A stretch of DNA of 64,000 nt from Rhizobium leguminosarum (GCF_001679785.1 NZ_CP016286.1:4970501-5034500); one strand, 5' to 3'. Shown: positions 8,686-19,387, counted from the first letter of the stretch. Program-made: numbers and translations. Notes: generated by a model from the letters alone, not told the origin.

Positions 8686-9735
8686 ATGCGTTACAATCAA
8701 CTCGGAAATACCGGACTTTTCGTCTCGGAAATCTGCCTGGGCACGATGACCTTCGGCGAAGCCAAGCAAGGCACTGCCTGGGGCGCCATCGCCGACGTCG
8801 ACCAGAATGCCGCCGACCGGATCGTCGAGCGCTCGCTTGCATCAGGCGTCAATTTCATCGACACGGCCGACGTCTATTCGACCGGCGAGTCCGAAAGGTT
8901 GCTCGGCCAGGCGCTGAAGAACCTCGACATCCAACGCAAGGACGTCGTCATCGCCACCAAGGTCTACGGCGTTATGGGCGACAAGCCGAACGACCGCGGC
9001 GCCTCGCGCGGTCACATCATGGACTCGGTCGAGGCGAGCCTCAAGCGGCTGCAGACCGATCATATCGACCTCTATCAGATCCACGCGACCGATACGGTGA
9101 CGCCGATCGAGGAGACGCTGCGCGCCTTCGACGATCTCGTGTCCCGTGGTCTCGTGCGCTATATCGGCGTCTCCAACTGGCAGGCCTGGCGCATTTCCAA
9201 GGCGTTGGGCCTCTCCGAACGCCGGAGCTTTGCCCGTTTTGAGACCGTGCAGGCCTATTACTCCATCGCCGGCCGCGACCTCGAACGCGACATCGTGCCG
9301 ATGATGCAGGAGGAAAAGCTCGGCCTGATGGTCTGGTCGCCGCTCGCCGGCGGTCTACTCTCCGGCAAGTACGGTCCCGGCGCGCCTGGCAACGGTGAAG
9401 GCCGCCGCGCCAGTTTCGATTTCCCGCCCGTCGACAAGGACAAGGCCTGGGCCTGCGTCGCCGTCATGCGCGAAATCGCCGAAAAACACAGCGTCAGCGT
9501 CGCCACCGTGGCGCTCGCCTATATCCTCGCCAAACCTTTCGTCACCACAGTCATCATCGGCGCCAAGCGTGTCGACCAGCTCGATCAGAACCTTGCCGCC
9601 GTCAAGCTGAAGCTCGATGAAGACGATATCAAGAAGCTCGACGAGGTAAGCGCGCTTGCGCCCGAATATCCGGGCTGGATGCTGGCGCGACAGGGCGCCG
9701 GCCGCCGCCCGACCGATTTCGAGCCGAAGGACTGA
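8686..9735 (+). CDS. Aldo/keto reductase
   Basis: 349 residues from ATG 8686 (MRYNQLGNTGLFVSEICLG), the typical start of this (beta/alpha)8 NADPH-dependent oxidoreductase family. Catalytic Asp and Tyr sit in FIDTADVYSTGESERLLG, the Lys in VIATKVYG, and the His position in DLYQIHATD. The cofactor-binding C-terminal part includes TTVIIGAKRVDQLDQNL. An in-frame ATG 30 bases upstream is possible but adds residues not seen in the family. Substrate unknown. A strong terminator follows. Confidence 0.9.
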   Translation: MRYNQLGNTGLFVSEICLGTMTFGEAKQGTAWGAIADVDQNAADRIVERSLASGVNFIDTADVYSTGESERLLGQALKNLDIQRKDVVIATKVYGVMGDKPNDRGASRGHIMDSVEASLKRLQTDHIDLYQIHATDTVTPIEETLRAFDDLVSRGLVRYIGVSNWQAWRISKALGLSERRSFARFETVQAYYSIAGRDLERDIVPMMQEEKLGLMVWSPLAGGLLSGKYGPGAPGNGEGRRASFDFPPVDKDKAWACVAVMREIAEKHSVSVATVALAYILAKPFVTTVIIGAKRVDQLDQNLAAVKLKLDEDDIKKLDEVSALAPEYPGWMLARQGAGRRPTDFEPKD

Positions 9736-9754
9736 CCTCGCCAACGTAAGTCTT

Positions 9755-9785
9755 GGGGAACGCCGGACATCCGGCGTCCCCTTTT
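9755..9785 (+). terminator. Rho-independent terminator after the aldo/keto reductase
   Basis: Inverted repeat GGGGAACGCCGG / CCGGCGTCCCC with a four-base loop, followed by TTTT at 9782-9785. Confidence 0.85.
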
Positions 9786-9798
9786 CATCAATGATCGA

Positions 9799-9858
9799 TT
9801 ACTTGCCGTGGGCCTTGAGCCAGGCGTTCATCTCGGCGATTTCGGCTCGCTGTGAATA
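9799..9858 (-). pseudogene. Remnant C-terminal coding fragment (possibly DUF305-like)
   Basis: On the minus strand, about 17 codons ending at a TAA (9799-9801) read QRAEIAEMNAWLKAHGK. This resembles the C-terminal ending of DUF305-type periplasmic proteins, which finish in a Q..EI..M..WL...G pattern. Upstream of it the frame carries no continuation that looks coding, so it appears to be a leftover of a deleted gene. The family match is from memory of the pattern, not from a search. Confidence 0.35.
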
Positions 9859-9881
9859 TACTGCCGGCGGTCACATCCTGA

Positions 9882-10643
9882 TCACCAGCCGGCAATAACC
9901 TTGTGCTCGATCCTATAATCCTTGCTTTCTTCCCCGAGCGGCGCGACCGGCCATGTCCAGGCCGCTTTTGCCGGCGGCGGCAAAACGCCATGCAGCAGGT
10001 CGGCCTCCTCATGCGTCTTGCCGTTGCGGTCGATCACGGCATAGGCGATGTCGGTCACCAGACAGTTGCGGCAGGGAAGCCCCGACAGTCCGGTCAGATG
10101 TGCCGAGATCAGCCTTTCCACCGTGTCTTCAGGCATTCGCCCGGCCTCGGCCTCATGGCGCCGTTTCACGCCGCGGCCGATCTGCGACAACAGGTTGGCG
10201 GAAACCACGAAATCGAGATAGGGCACGCCGCGCAGAAAGCCGAGCGGTTCAGGCTCGCGGCCGGCGGCGAGGTCGTCGTAGCCGGAAAGATCGCGCTCGA
10301 TCAGCCGGACGTTGCGATAGAATTTGGCCGACAGCCACAGGCGCACCGAGGCGAGATGAACGAGATCGATCAGGACGACAGTGTCGAAATCCCGCGCCAG
10401 CACTTCGATCGGCACATCGCGCAACAGGCCGGAGCCGAGCACGACGGCCGTCCGTTTCTGCCGGAGATCGGCCATCGCCGCCAGGATCGCCTTCCGGCTC
10501 ATCTCCTCATGTTCGGCCCAATCCGCCGCACAGCGCCCGGCTCGCGACCAGAGATTGACGGAATAGCGGATGAACTTTCGATGCGGCTTGCCGGTCAGCG
10601 GCAAGGTCGCGGCATAGAGAAGCGCCTCGGTGATCATGCACAT
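9882..10643 (-). CDS. Conserved unknown protein with a Rossmann-like (SAM-binding-like) motif
   Basis: 253 residues from the ATG at 10643 (or 251 from 10637). The central segment TAVVLGSGLLRDVP, followed about 20 residues later by DTVVLIDLVHLASV and then by VRLIERDLSGYDDL, has the order of a class I S-adenosylmethionine-binding fold: a glycine-containing loop after strand 1, an acidic residue after strand 2, then an acidic strand-4 region. I do not recognise the family. The open frame could extend upstream, but that part lies in the repeat at 10686-10790, so a start near 10640 is chosen. Confidence 0.7.
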   Translation of the reverse strand: MCMITEALLYAATLPLTGKPHRKFIRYSVNLWSRAGRCAADWAEHEEMSRKAILAAMADLRQKRTAVVLGSGLLRDVPIEVLARDFDTVVLIDLVHLASVRLWLSAKFYRNVRLIERDLSGYDDLAAGREPEPLGFLRGVPYLDFVVSANLLSQIGRGVKRRHEAEAGRMPEDTVERLISAHLTGLSGLPCRNCLVTDIAYAVIDRNGKTHEEADLLHGVLPPPAKAAWTWPVAPLGEESKDYRIEHKVIAGW

Positions 10644-10685
10644 ATCCGCATTTCTGATGGAGCTCCTTCGTTCAATCGATTCTGG

Positions 10686-10790
10686 TCTAGAGCAATTCCA
10701 GCAAAAGTGTGCAGCGGTTTTGCGTTCGGAATTGCGTGAAAACAGAGAGATAGAGCATTTCCGTGACTCGGAGAAAAACGGAAATGCTCT
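10686..10790 (+). repeat. Palindromic repeat, family 2 copy A (upstream of hisS)
   Basis: Starts TCTAGAGCAATTCC and ends in a hairpin AGAGCATTTCCG ... CGGAAATGCTCT. It shares GCAATTCCAG, AAAAGTGTG, AGCGGTTTTGC and GGAATTGCG blocks with copies at 22006, 40816 and, more distantly, 41191. Its ends are inverted (CTAGAGC / GCTCT), as in a small non-autonomous mobile element. Confidence 0.8.
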
Positions 10791-10874
10791 TGACATCAAG
10801 ACCCTTCGCCCTTGCCGCTCCCCGCCCAATCCGCTAGGAAACCGCCACTGTCACAGTCAGTGGAATTCCCGGAA

Positions 10875-12395
10875 ATGAACGACAAGCAGAAGAAACCGCA
10901 AAAGCTCAAGGCCCGCCTGCCGCGCGGCTTCGTCGACCGCACGGCCGGCGATATCCGCGCCGTCAACGAGATGACGGCAAAAATCCGGGAAGTCTATGAG
11001 CATTATGGTTTCGATCCGCTCGAAACGCCGCTGTTCGAATATACCGATGCGCTTGGCAAGTTCCTGCCCGACAGCGACCGGCCGAACGAGGGCGTCTTCT
11101 CGCTGCAGGACGATGACGAGCAATGGATGTCGCTGCGTTACGACCTGACGGCGCCGCTTGCCCGTCATGTCGCCGAGAATTTCAACGAGATCCAGCTGCC
11201 CTACCGCACCTATCGCGCCGGCTACGTCTTCCGCAACGAGAAGCCGGGCCCGGGCCGCTTCCGCCAGTTCATGCAGTTCGATGCCGATACCGTCGGCGCG
11301 CCTGGTGTTCAGGCCGATGCCGAAATGTGCATGATGATGGCCGATACGCTGGAGGCGCTCGGCATCAAGCGCGGCGATTACCTCATCCGCGTCAATAACC
11401 GCAAGGTTCTGGATGGCGTGCTCGAAGCGATCGGTCTCGGCGGTGATGACAAGGCCGGCCAGCGGCTGAACGTGCTGCGCGCCATCGACAAGCTCGACAA
11501 GTTCGGCCCGGAGGGCGTGGCCCTGCTGCTCGGTCCCGGCCGCAAGGATGAATCCGGCGACTTCACCAAGGGCGCCGGTCTCGACAATGAGCAGATCGAC
11601 AAGGTGCTGTTCTTCGTCGGCATCACGGACTATGCCGAAAGCGCTGTCCGTCTCGCCGAGTTGGTTGCGGGAACCGCCAGGGGTGGCGAAGGCGTCGAGG
11701 AGCTGAATTTCATCGGTGCGCTGGTTACCAGCGCCGGCTACGGCCCTGACCGCATCAAGATCGACCCCTCCGTCGTGCGTGGCCTCGAATATTATACTGG
11801 CCCGGTCTATGAGGCCGAACTGACCTTCGACGTCACCAATGAAAAGGGCGAGAAAGTCGTCTTCGGTTCGGTCGGCGGCGGCGGCCGTTATGACGGCCTC
11901 GTCTCCCGCTTCATGGGCCAGCCGGTGCCGGCAACCGGCTTTTCGATCGGCGTCTCCCGGCTGATGACGGCGCTGAAAAACCTCGGCAAGCTTGGCGCCA
12001 GTGAGGTCATCGAGCCGGTGCTGGTGACCGTCATGGACGGCGATGTCGAGGCGATGGGCCGCTATCAGAAGATGACGCAGGAACTGCGCGCCGCCGGCAT
12101 CCGCGCCGAGATGTTCCAGGGCAACTGGAAGAAGTTCGGCAACCAGCTGAAATATGCCGATCGCCGCGGCTGCCCCGTCGCCATTATCCAGGGCGGCGAC
12201 GAACGCGCGACAAGCGTCGTGCAGATCAAGGATCTGATCGAGGGTAAGCGGCTCTCCGGCGAGATCGAGGACAATGCCAGCTGGCGCGAAGCGCGCGTAG
12301 CGCAGGAGACGGCGCCGGAAGCCGACCTTGTCGCCAAGGTGAAGGAGATCCTTGCTGCGCAGGCCGAGGATCGGAAAAGGGCGGCGAATGTCTGA
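10875..12395 (+). CDS. hisS: Histidyl-tRNA synthetase
   Basis: 506 residues from ATG 10875. Class II aminoacyl-tRNA synthetase that charges tRNA-His. Motif 2 is seen in [27 protein letters not shown], the histidine-specific signature in [14 protein letters not shown] (HisA region) and the glycine-rich motif 3 in [13 protein letters not shown]. The C-terminal anticodon-binding domain covers about residues 395-490. Longer than the E. coli enzyme, as usual in rhizobia. hisZ and hisG follow on the same strand after a 230-base gap occupied by a repeat. Confidence 0.95.
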   Translation: MNDKQKKPQKLKARLPRGFVDRTAGDIRAVNEMTAKIREVYEHYGFDPLETPLFEYTDALGKFLPDSDRPNEGVFSLQDDDEQWMSLRYDLTAPLARHVAENFNEIQLPYRTYRAGYVFRNEKPGPGRFRQFMQFDADTVGAPGVQADAEMCMMMADTLEALGIKRGDYLIRVNNRKVLDGVLEAIGLGGDDKAGQRLNVLRAIDKLDKFGPEGVALLLGPGRKDESGDFTKGAGLDNEQIDKVLFFVGITDYAESAVRLAELVAGTARGGEGVEELNFIGALVTSAGYGPDRIKIDPSVVRGLEYYTGPVYEAELTFDVTNEKGEKVVFGSVGGGGRYDGLVSRFMGQPVPATGFSIGVSRLMTALKNLGKLGASEVIEPVLVTVMDGDVEAMGRYQKMTQELRAAGIRAEMFQGNWKKFGNQLKYADRRGCPVAIIQGGDERATSVVQIKDLIEGKRLSGEIEDNASWREARVAQETAPEADLVAKVKEILAAQAEDRKRAANV

Positions 12396-12399
12396 GGCG

Positions 12400-12586
12400 T
12401 ACCCCCTCTGCCCTGCCGGGCATCTCCCCCACAAGGGGGGAGATCGGATAGGAGTGGCCTCTTGCCCCAATCAAACACCTTAGGGGGCCGAAGCCACTTG
12501 GCGCACGCTCAATATTTTGGGAATCTGGGGCGCCCAGCTGATCTCCCCCTTTGTGGGGGAGATGCCCGGCAGGGCAGAGGGGGGTA
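12400..12586 (+). repeat. Palindromic intergenic repeat, family 1 copy 2 (between hisS and hisZ)
   Basis: Arms at 12400-12446 and 12540-12586 are inverted copies (left begins TACCCCCTCTGCCCTGCCGG, right ends GCAGAGGGGGGTA), about 93 bases apart. Both outer ends carry TA. Same family as the copy at 1829-2007 and again inside an operon gap. Confidence 0.87.
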
Positions 12587-12625
12587 TTTTCCGGCACGCC
12601 CGTCGCCTATTATTCGGAGCCCGGC

Positions 12626-13747
12626 ATGCCCCTGATCAATCTCCCCGATTTCGCCAACGACCTGATCGCCGAATTCATCGAGCGCAACGCTGAGCGCATC
12701 GATACGCCTGTCATTCAGCCGGCCGAACCTTTCCTTGATATCGCCGGCGAAGATCTGCGTCGTCGCATCTTCATTACGGAGAGCGAAACCGGCGCCAGCC
12801 TCTGCCTGCGTCCCGAGTTCACCATTCCCGTCTGTCTGCGCCACATCGAGACGGCGACCGGCACGCCGAAGCGCTACGCCTATCTCGGCGAGGTTTTCCG
12901 CCAGCGCCGCGACGGCGCCAATGAATTCTATCAGGCCGGGATCGAGGATCTGGGCGATATCGACCTGTCAAACGCCGATGCCCGCGCCATCGGCGACGCC
13001 ACCGGCATTCTCGCCCGCCTGCTGCCGGGCCGGCGCTTAGCCGTGACATTGGGCGACCAGGCGGTGTTCGAGGCCGTCGTCCAGGCGCTCGGCCTGCCGC
13101 TCGGCTGGCAGAAGCGCCTGATCCACGCCTTCGGCAATATGACGCAGCTGGAAGCACTGCTTGCCAGCCTCGTCAGCCCGCAATTCGTCACCGGGCTGGA
13201 CGACGATATCGCCAGGCTTGTCGCATCAGGCGACGAGCAGGCGCTGGTCGCTTATCTCGAGCGGGAGATGCAGAAGACCGGCTATTCGACGAATGCCGGC
13301 CGCTCGGCCCTGGAGATCGCCCGACGGCTCAAGGAAAAGCTCATCCTGTCCGAAACGCGCCTCGACGATGCCGCCTTCCATGTGCTGGAAGAGTTCCTGT
13401 CGCTCGACGTGCCGCTCGTCAATGCGTCCGCGGCCCTTTCCGGTTTCGCTGATGCTGCCGGCCTGAAACTCGGCAACGCGCTCTCGCGCTTCAACGGCCG
13501 CGTCGCAGCACTTTCCAATGCCGGCGTCGATCTTTCCTGCCTCGACTACCGCGCCGCCTTCGGACGGCCGCTCGATTATTACACCGGCCTCGTCTTCGAG
13601 GTGACGGTGGAAGGCTCGACCGCGGTGCTCGCCGGTGGCGGTCGCTTCGACCGGCTCCTGACCTTCCTCGGTGCGACGGACCGCATCCCGGCCGTCGGCT
13701 TCTCCTTCTGGCTCGACCGCATCGAAACCGAAAGGGCAGCCGCATGA
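12626..13747 (+). CDS. hisZ: ATP phosphoribosyltransferase regulatory subunit
   Basis: 373 residues from ATG 12626. HisZ is a HisRS-like protein without aminoacylation activity that joins short HisG to form the first enzyme of histidine biosynthesis. The class II-like core is seen in [42 protein letters not shown] and the C-terminal [20 protein letters not shown] and [10 protein letters not shown]. The presence of a short HisG directly after it (overlap of four bases, ATGA) fits the HisZ/HisG-S pair. Confidence 0.93.
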   Translation: MPLINLPDFANDLIAEFIERNAERIDTPVIQPAEPFLDIAGEDLRRRIFITESETGASLCLRPEFTIPVCLRHIETATGTPKRYAYLGEVFRQRRDGANEFYQAGIEDLGDIDLSNADARAIGDATGILARLLPGRRLAVTLGDQAVFEAVVQALGLPLGWQKRLIHAFGNMTQLEALLASLVSPQFVTGLDDDIARLVASGDEQALVAYLEREMQKTGYSTNAGRSALEIARRLKEKLILSETRLDDAAFHVLEEFLSLDVPLVNASAALSGFADAAGLKLGNALSRFNGRVAALSNAGVDLSCLDYRAAFGRPLDYYTGLVFEVTVEGSTAVLAGGGRFDRLLTFLGATDRIPAVGFSFWLDRIETERAAA

Positions 13748-14439
13748 CCATCACCATCGCGCTTCCCTCCAAGGGCCGGATGAAGGAGGACGCTTCGGCG
13801 ATCTTCGAACGTGCCGGTATGACGATCTCGGCTGTTGGTAACGATCGCTCCTATCGCGGCCGCGTCGAAGGCTGGGACGATGTGGAAATCGCCTTTCTCT
13901 CGGCCTCCGAAATCTCTCGCGAAATCGGCAACGGCACCGTCGATTTCGGCGTCACCGGAGAGGATCTGATGCGCGAAGGGTTTGCCGAAGTCGACAAGCG
14001 CGTCGAATTCTGCGCCCGCCTCGGCTTCGGCCATGCCGATGTCGTCGTCGCCGTGCCGGAGATCTGGCTCGATGTCGACACCATGGCCGATCTCGTCGAC
14101 GTTGCCGCCGATTTCCGCGCCCGCCACGGCCGACGCCTTGCCATCGCCACCAAATACTGGCGGCTGACCCAGCAGTTCTTTTCGAGCCAGCACGGCATCC
14201 AGCTTTATCGCATCGTCGAAAGCCTGGGCGCCACCGAGGGCGCTCCCGCCTCCGGCTCGGCCGATATCATCGTCGATATCACCTCCACCGGCTCGACGCT
14301 GCGCGCCAACCATCTGAAGGTGCTCCAGGACGGTGTCATCCTGCATTCGCAGGCCTGCCTGGTGCGCGCCCGCAAGGAAAGCCATGCCGGCGAACCCGCT
14401 GTGCAGGCGATCATCGACGCGGTGCGCGCCGCCCTCTGA
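13744..14439 (+). CDS. hisG: ATP phosphoribosyltransferase, short form
   Basis: 231 residues. Catalyses condensation of ATP with PRPP, the committed step of histidine synthesis. It starts [15 protein letters not shown], the family's N-terminal signature, and holds the PRPP-binding loop in the segment [19 protein letters not shown]. It lacks the C-terminal regulatory domain of long HisG, in line with dependence on HisZ, whose gene overlaps it by four bases. Confidence 0.95.
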   Translation: MTITIALPSKGRMKEDASAIFERAGMTISAVGNDRSYRGRVEGWDDVEIAFLSASEISREIGNGTVDFGVTGEDLMREGFAEVDKRVEFCARLGFGHADVVVAVPEIWLDVDTMADLVDVAADFRARHGRRLAIATKYWRLTQQFFSSQHGIQLYRIVESLGATEGAPASGSADIIVDITSTGSTLRANHLKVLQDGVILHSQACLVRARKESHAGEPAVQAIIDAVRAAL

Positions 14440-14462
14440 TCTCAGTCATAAAAGCATAGAAA

Positions 14463-14488
14463 AACCCGCCGTCGGATGACGGCGGGTT
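14463..14488 (-). terminator. Bidirectional terminator between hisG and the DoxX gene
   Basis: Perfect stem AACCCGCCGTC / GACGGCGGGTT with a four-base loop GGAT. On the minus strand a run of five T follows; on the plus strand the tail is weaker (TTCTGT). It lies between two converging genes. Confidence 0.85.
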
Positions 14489-14517
14489 CTGTATGTCTGG
14501 GAGGATATCTGCTGGCG

Positions 14518-14955
14518 TTACGCAGCCGCGTAAGCGCCGCGGCGGGCGTCGAGCGAGTAGGCGCCTGCGCCATTGGTGGCGAGCATGATATAGGCGCCGG
14601 CGAGCGTGATGTTCTTCATGAGATTGACGAAGTTCAGGCCGTTGATCCAGCCGTTGGCGGCGGCCGGGAAATCCGGAACGTTGACCGGCGCAAGGTGGAA
14701 GACGAGCCCGGTGAACACGCAGAAGACGGCAAGCAGCCAGCCGACGATGCGGACCTGGAAGCCGACGAGCACGGCAATGCCGGTTGCGAGTTCGAAGAGG
14801 CCGGCGAGATAGGCGAGCGCGGTGGACGCTGGAAGACCGGCGCCGGCGATCATGCCTGCGGTCGAGGCCGGATCGGTCACCTTGCCGAAGCCGGCAAAGA
14901 TGAACATGAAGGAAAGCAGAATACGGGCAATCAGGATGATGACGTTGTTCGACAT
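14518..14955 (-). CDS. DoxX-family membrane protein
   Basis: 145 residues with four predicted membrane helices. The start NVIILIARILLSFMFIFAGFGK is the family signature (arginine within the first helix, AGxxK at its end); further helices are around 50-70, 75-95 and 110-130. DoxX proteins are inner-membrane proteins of unclear role, in some bacteria linked to oxidative stress. It is transcribed alone and converges with hisG at a shared terminator. Confidence 0.87.
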   Translation of the reverse strand: MSNNVIILIARILLSFMFIFAGFGKVTDPASTAGMIAGAGLPASTALAYLAGLFELATGIAVLVGFQVRIVGWLLAVFCVFTGLVFHLAPVNVPDFPAAANGWINGLNFVNLMKNITLAGAYIMLATNGAGAYSLDARRGAYAAA

Positions 14956-15169
14956 GGACGTTGTCTCCGTTTCAAGGACTTTGGAGATCTTGGTGCCCCG
15001 GCACCGGTTCGACCTCGGATGCCTCTATGTCGCTCTTTTCTTGTGTTGTGGAAAGATAAACGGAAGGGGACGCTTCGTTCACTAATATCGAACGATGCCT
15101 TTGCCTCTGCCGCCGCTTGCCTTTGCCGAGCCCGGTCTTTTATGGTCGGCGCCCAACATGGAGATTCCG

Positions 15170-15880
15170 ATGGCAGATCTTTCCGCATTTCCGATCACGA
15201 CGCGCTGGCCGGCGAAAAACCCCGACATCATACAGCTCTATTCCCTGCAGACGCCTAATGGGGTGAAGGTCTCAGTCGCCCTCGAAGAACTCGGCCTTGC
15301 CTATGAGCCGCATTATATTTCCTTCGCCGCCAACGAGCAGAAATCACCGGAATTCGAATCTCTCAACCCGAACGGCCGCATTCCGGCGATCATCGATCCG
15401 AACGGTCCCGACGGGAAGCCGATCGGCCTTTTCGAATCCGGCGCCATTCTGCTTTATCTCGCGGAAAAAACCGGCAAGCTCATCCCTGCCGATGCTGCCG
15501 GCCGATATGAAACCATCCAGTGGGTGTTTTTCCAGATGGCGGGCATCGGCCCGATGTTCGGCCAGTTTGGCCATTTCTACAAATTTGCCGCCGACAAGGT
15601 CGCCAACAATTCCTATCCTGTCGAGCGGTATCGCGACGAGTCCAAACGGCTACTCGGGGTGCTTGAAGACCGGTTGAAGGGCCGTCAGTGGATCATGGGC
15701 GACCAGTACACGATCGCCGACATCACCACCTTCACCTGGGTTCGCGGTGCCGATATTTTCTATGGCGGCCGCGAGGTTCTCGAATACGCGAAATTCCCCG
15801 CCGTCTCTAATTGGCTGGAGCGCTGCATCGCTCGTCCGGCAAGTGCCAGGGGCCTCAACATACCGGTCAAGCCGGAGTAA
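15170..15880 (+). CDS. Glutathione S-transferase (YghU/YfcG-like)
   Basis: 236 residues from ATG 15170, preceded by GGAG at a spacing of six. The N-terminal thioredoxin fold contains YSLQTPNGVKVSVALEELG (active-site TPNG typical of the nu/YghU-type), NPNGRIPAIIDP (cis-proline) and ESGAILLYLAEKTG (glutathione gamma-glutamyl binding ES). The alpha-helical C-terminal domain covers about 105-225 with YTIADITTFTW. Likely a disulfide-bond reductase with glutathione; the exact substrate is unknown. Alternative ATGs at 15095 and 15158 are less well placed. Confidence 0.9.
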   Translation: MADLSAFPITTRWPAKNPDIIQLYSLQTPNGVKVSVALEELGLAYEPHYISFAANEQKSPEFESLNPNGRIPAIIDPNGPDGKPIGLFESGAILLYLAEKTGKLIPADAAGRYETIQWVFFQMAGIGPMFGQFGHFYKFAADKVANNSYPVERYRDESKRLLGVLEDRLKGRQWIMGDQYTIADITTFTWVRGADIFYGGREVLEYAKFPAVSNWLERCIARPASARGLNIPVKPE

Positions 15881-15904
15881 CGGACGGATCGCCGGAAAGT
15901 AGAA

Positions 15905-16083
15905 AGGCCGCCTTCGAGGCGGCTTCAGACTGCTGGCAAAGTTGGCGAACTCCTCTTTCGTCATGCTCGGGCTTGTCCCGAGGATCTGCAGCCGGTGCAG
16001 CAGATCCTCGGCACAAGGCCGAGGATGACGTCGCGTAAAGAGCGAGGTTTGTCAGCCGCCTAAGACTGCCTTCGAGGCGGCCT
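15905..16083 (+). repeat. Composite repeat: palindrome nested between two copies of a terminator-like hairpin
   Basis: GGCCGCCTTCGAGGCGGC at about 15906-15923 and TGCCTTCGAGGCGGCC at about 16066-16081 are near-identical short hairpins, the second followed by TTTTAT. Between them, 15959-15990 and 16000-16030 form a large palindrome (CGTCATGCTCGGGCTTGTCC against GGCCGAGGATGACG at the far end). The layout suggests a palindromic element inserted into, and partly duplicating, the terminator of the GST gene. Confidence 0.7.
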
Positions 16084-16101
16084 TTTATCTTGATGTCCGG
16101 C

Positions 16102-16548
16102 TTATCGCCGACTTGTGATCTGCTTTGCGCCTTCCAGCTTGAAGCGCGGAAAGACGAAGACGCCGACCATGCTGCCGTTGAATTTTTCTTCCAGACCATT
16201 GGACTCGCCCATGCAGAAGAGCGGCTGGCGAAAGCCGTTCGGCATGATGATCGTCGTCGAAAAACAGAAGGAGGAGCAGAGCGTCGCCGCCTGCTCGAAC
16301 AGCTCCAATATGTGGCTGCGGTCCTTGGCATCATAGCAGCGGATCAGGCCGAGCAGCCCGCATTCCTGCGCGGCAAGGCCGTGCAGCATCGCGCTCCATT
16401 CGCCGAGACGGAGCATGCCGCTCGAAAAATCGCCGGTCCAGGCTTCGGAAACGGAAAACTGTGCCAACATCTTATGATTTTGATTGGCGTCATCAAGCGA
16501 GCCGGGTGTCAATGGTACGGCTGCATTAGCTCTGGCGATGTTAAACAA
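16102..16548 (-). CDS. Unknown protein, possibly PAS-like sensory domain
   Basis: 148 residues from a TTG at 16548 that follows GGGGGAACG; an ATG at 16470 gives 122 residues. A segment order of short strands and helices (SGMLRLGEWSAMLHGL, LGLIRCYDAKDRSHILELFEQAA, FCFSTTIIMPNGFRQPLFCMGES, MVGVFVFPRFKLE) is reminiscent of a PAS fold with a late two-strand hairpin. This is a visual judgement only. It stands alone, with a repeat downstream and a 550-base gap upstream. No catalytic motif was seen. Confidence 0.55.
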   Translation of the reverse strand: MFNIARANAAVPLTPGSLDDANQNHKMLAQFSVSEAWTGDFSSGMLRLGEWSAMLHGLAAQECGLLGLIRCYDAKDRSHILELFEQAATLCSSFCFSTTIIMPNGFRQPLFCMGESNGLEEKFNGSMVGVFVFPRFKLEGAKQITSRR

Positions 16549-17106
16549 GGCGTTCCCCCGTTCGGATGCGGCTGCTCGGCCGCACGCTCGGCAAACACAA
16601 AGAAACAGGATCACGCAGCAGCGGGCATGATGCCCGCGCTTACCTCCGGCGGTTATTGCCACGGCCATCTGGCCTCCGTAACCGGAGCCCCTCAAAGCCG
16701 AACGTTCACGTATGCTCTCCGTGCTCCGGCCTCGTCTATTGGCGAGAATTATCGCCGGGCGCGGTTGAAGTGCAGCGCGGATTTATAGGGGCTTTTGGAC
16801 AAACGGCAACGGCTTTTTAAGGGGTATTCGGATCGGCCTCTTTTCTTAGAATGTCTGCATCTTCGGCCAATTTTGCTAGAATTGGCATGGGAGGATCATC
16901 TTTGAAAGCTTTGCAAACGTTTTCACTCCACGTCAGGCCGGAAATGTTGCAGCAGCACTTTGATCTCTCGCATGTCGGCAGGCTGATAAATACGCAGGCA
17001 GCGCAAGCCTGGCGCAAGCTTCCTGCCCGGGGCCTGCAAGAGAGAACTGCGCAGGCGTTCGTCGGCCATGCAAATCACTGTGCCGCACGTCGAATCGCTT
17101 CGGGCA
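16549..17106. other. Intergenic stretch without a confident gene
   Basis: About 560 bases between the unknown gene and the groEL terminator. A short frame at 16817-17017 (minus) is open for 66 codons but has no recognisable domain and a weak start, so it is not called. A small hairpin GCGGGCATGATGCCCGC lies near 16621-16637. Promoter elements for the minus-strand gene at 16102-16548 are expected at the left edge, but no clear boxes were found. Confidence 0.4.
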
Positions 17107-17112
17107 AAAGAA

Positions 17113-17136
17113 AAGGGCGACCCGAGGGCCGCCCTT
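17113..17136 (-). terminator. Rho-independent terminator of the groESL operon
   Basis: Inverted repeat AAGGGCG ... CGCCCTT; on the minus strand it is followed by TTTTCTTTT. It lies about 150 bases after the groEL stop, beyond a duplicated piece of the groEL end. Confidence 0.8.
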
Positions 17137-17179
17137 CCTGTTCCGGATGCCGGAATGGTAGTCAGTGATGGCTTTCGCC

Positions 17180-17228
17180 GATCACATCATGTCCATTCCG
17201 CCCGTTCAGCGCGCTTGACGCGCTGAAC
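17180..17228 (-). pseudogene. Duplicated groEL 3' end fragment plus hairpin
   Basis: The bases at 17181-17203 repeat the last bases of groEL (17281-17303) with one or two changes; on the minus strand both read GGMDMM followed by TGA. Next to this fragment is a perfect hairpin, GTTCAGCGCG / CGCGCTGAAC (17204-17228). It is too short to be a gene and is best read as a scar of a recombination event or of a lost second groEL end. Confidence 0.6.
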
Positions 17229-17282
17229 CATCTTAGATGATGGGCGGTTTCATGAACGATGCTGTGAAAGGCCGTTGGCCTA

Positions 17283-18968
<1,686 letters not shown>

Positions 18969-18998
18969 TCAGCCATTTCGGGAAAGCAGGTCGGCCGA

Positions 18999-19295
18999 TC
19001 AGCCGATGATGCCCATGATGTCGGCTTCCTTCATGATCAGAAGGTCTTCGCCGTCGATCTTGACTTCGGTGCCGGACCACTTGCCGAACAGGATGCGGTC
19101 GCCAGCCTTGACGTCGAGTGCGACGACCTTGCCGGACTCATCGCGCGCGCCGGAACCGACGGCGACGATTTCGCCTTCCTGCGGCTTTTCCTTGGCGGTA
19201 TCGGGAATGATGATGCCGCCCTTGGTCTTGGCTTCGGACTCAACGCGGCGAACAACGACGCGGTCGTGAAGGGGGCGGAAGTTGGTGCTTGCCAT
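18999..19295 (-). CDS. groES: 10 kDa co-chaperonin GroES
   Basis: 98 residues, the normal size. Starts [25 protein letters not shown], which covers the first strands and the mobile loop that docks on GroEL ([11 protein letters not shown]). The C-terminal part has [25 protein letters not shown]. First gene of the groESL operon, with a sigma-70-type promoter and a CIRCE operator upstream. Confidence 0.96.
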   Translation of the reverse strand: MASTNFRPLHDRVVVRRVESEAKTKGGIIIPDTAKEKPQEGEIVAVGSGARDESGKVVALDVKAGDRILFGKWSGTEVKIDGEDLLIMKEADIMGIIG

Positions 19296-19353
19296 TGTCT
19301 AATCCCTCGATCGAATGACATTCGCGGACCGGAGTGGCCCACATGGATAGATG

Positions 19354-19380
19354 TTAGCACTCCCTTGCGGTGAGTGCTAG
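19354..19380. promoter_or_regulatory. CIRCE operator (HrcA binding site)
   Basis: TTAGCACTC, nine bases, GAGTGCTAG. This matches the CIRCE consensus TTAGCACTC-N9-GAGTGCTAA except for the last base. It sits 59 bases upstream of groES. HrcA bound here represses groESL when no heat stress is present (established for the family). hrcA itself is not in the window. Confidence 0.95.
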
Positions 19381-19387
19381 CGACGAG

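Noticed and set aside
16817..17017. Sixty-six-codon minus-strand frame upstream of the groEL terminator
   Set aside because: No domain, an unusual Cys-rich start and no ribosome-binding site. Could be real but cannot be supported.
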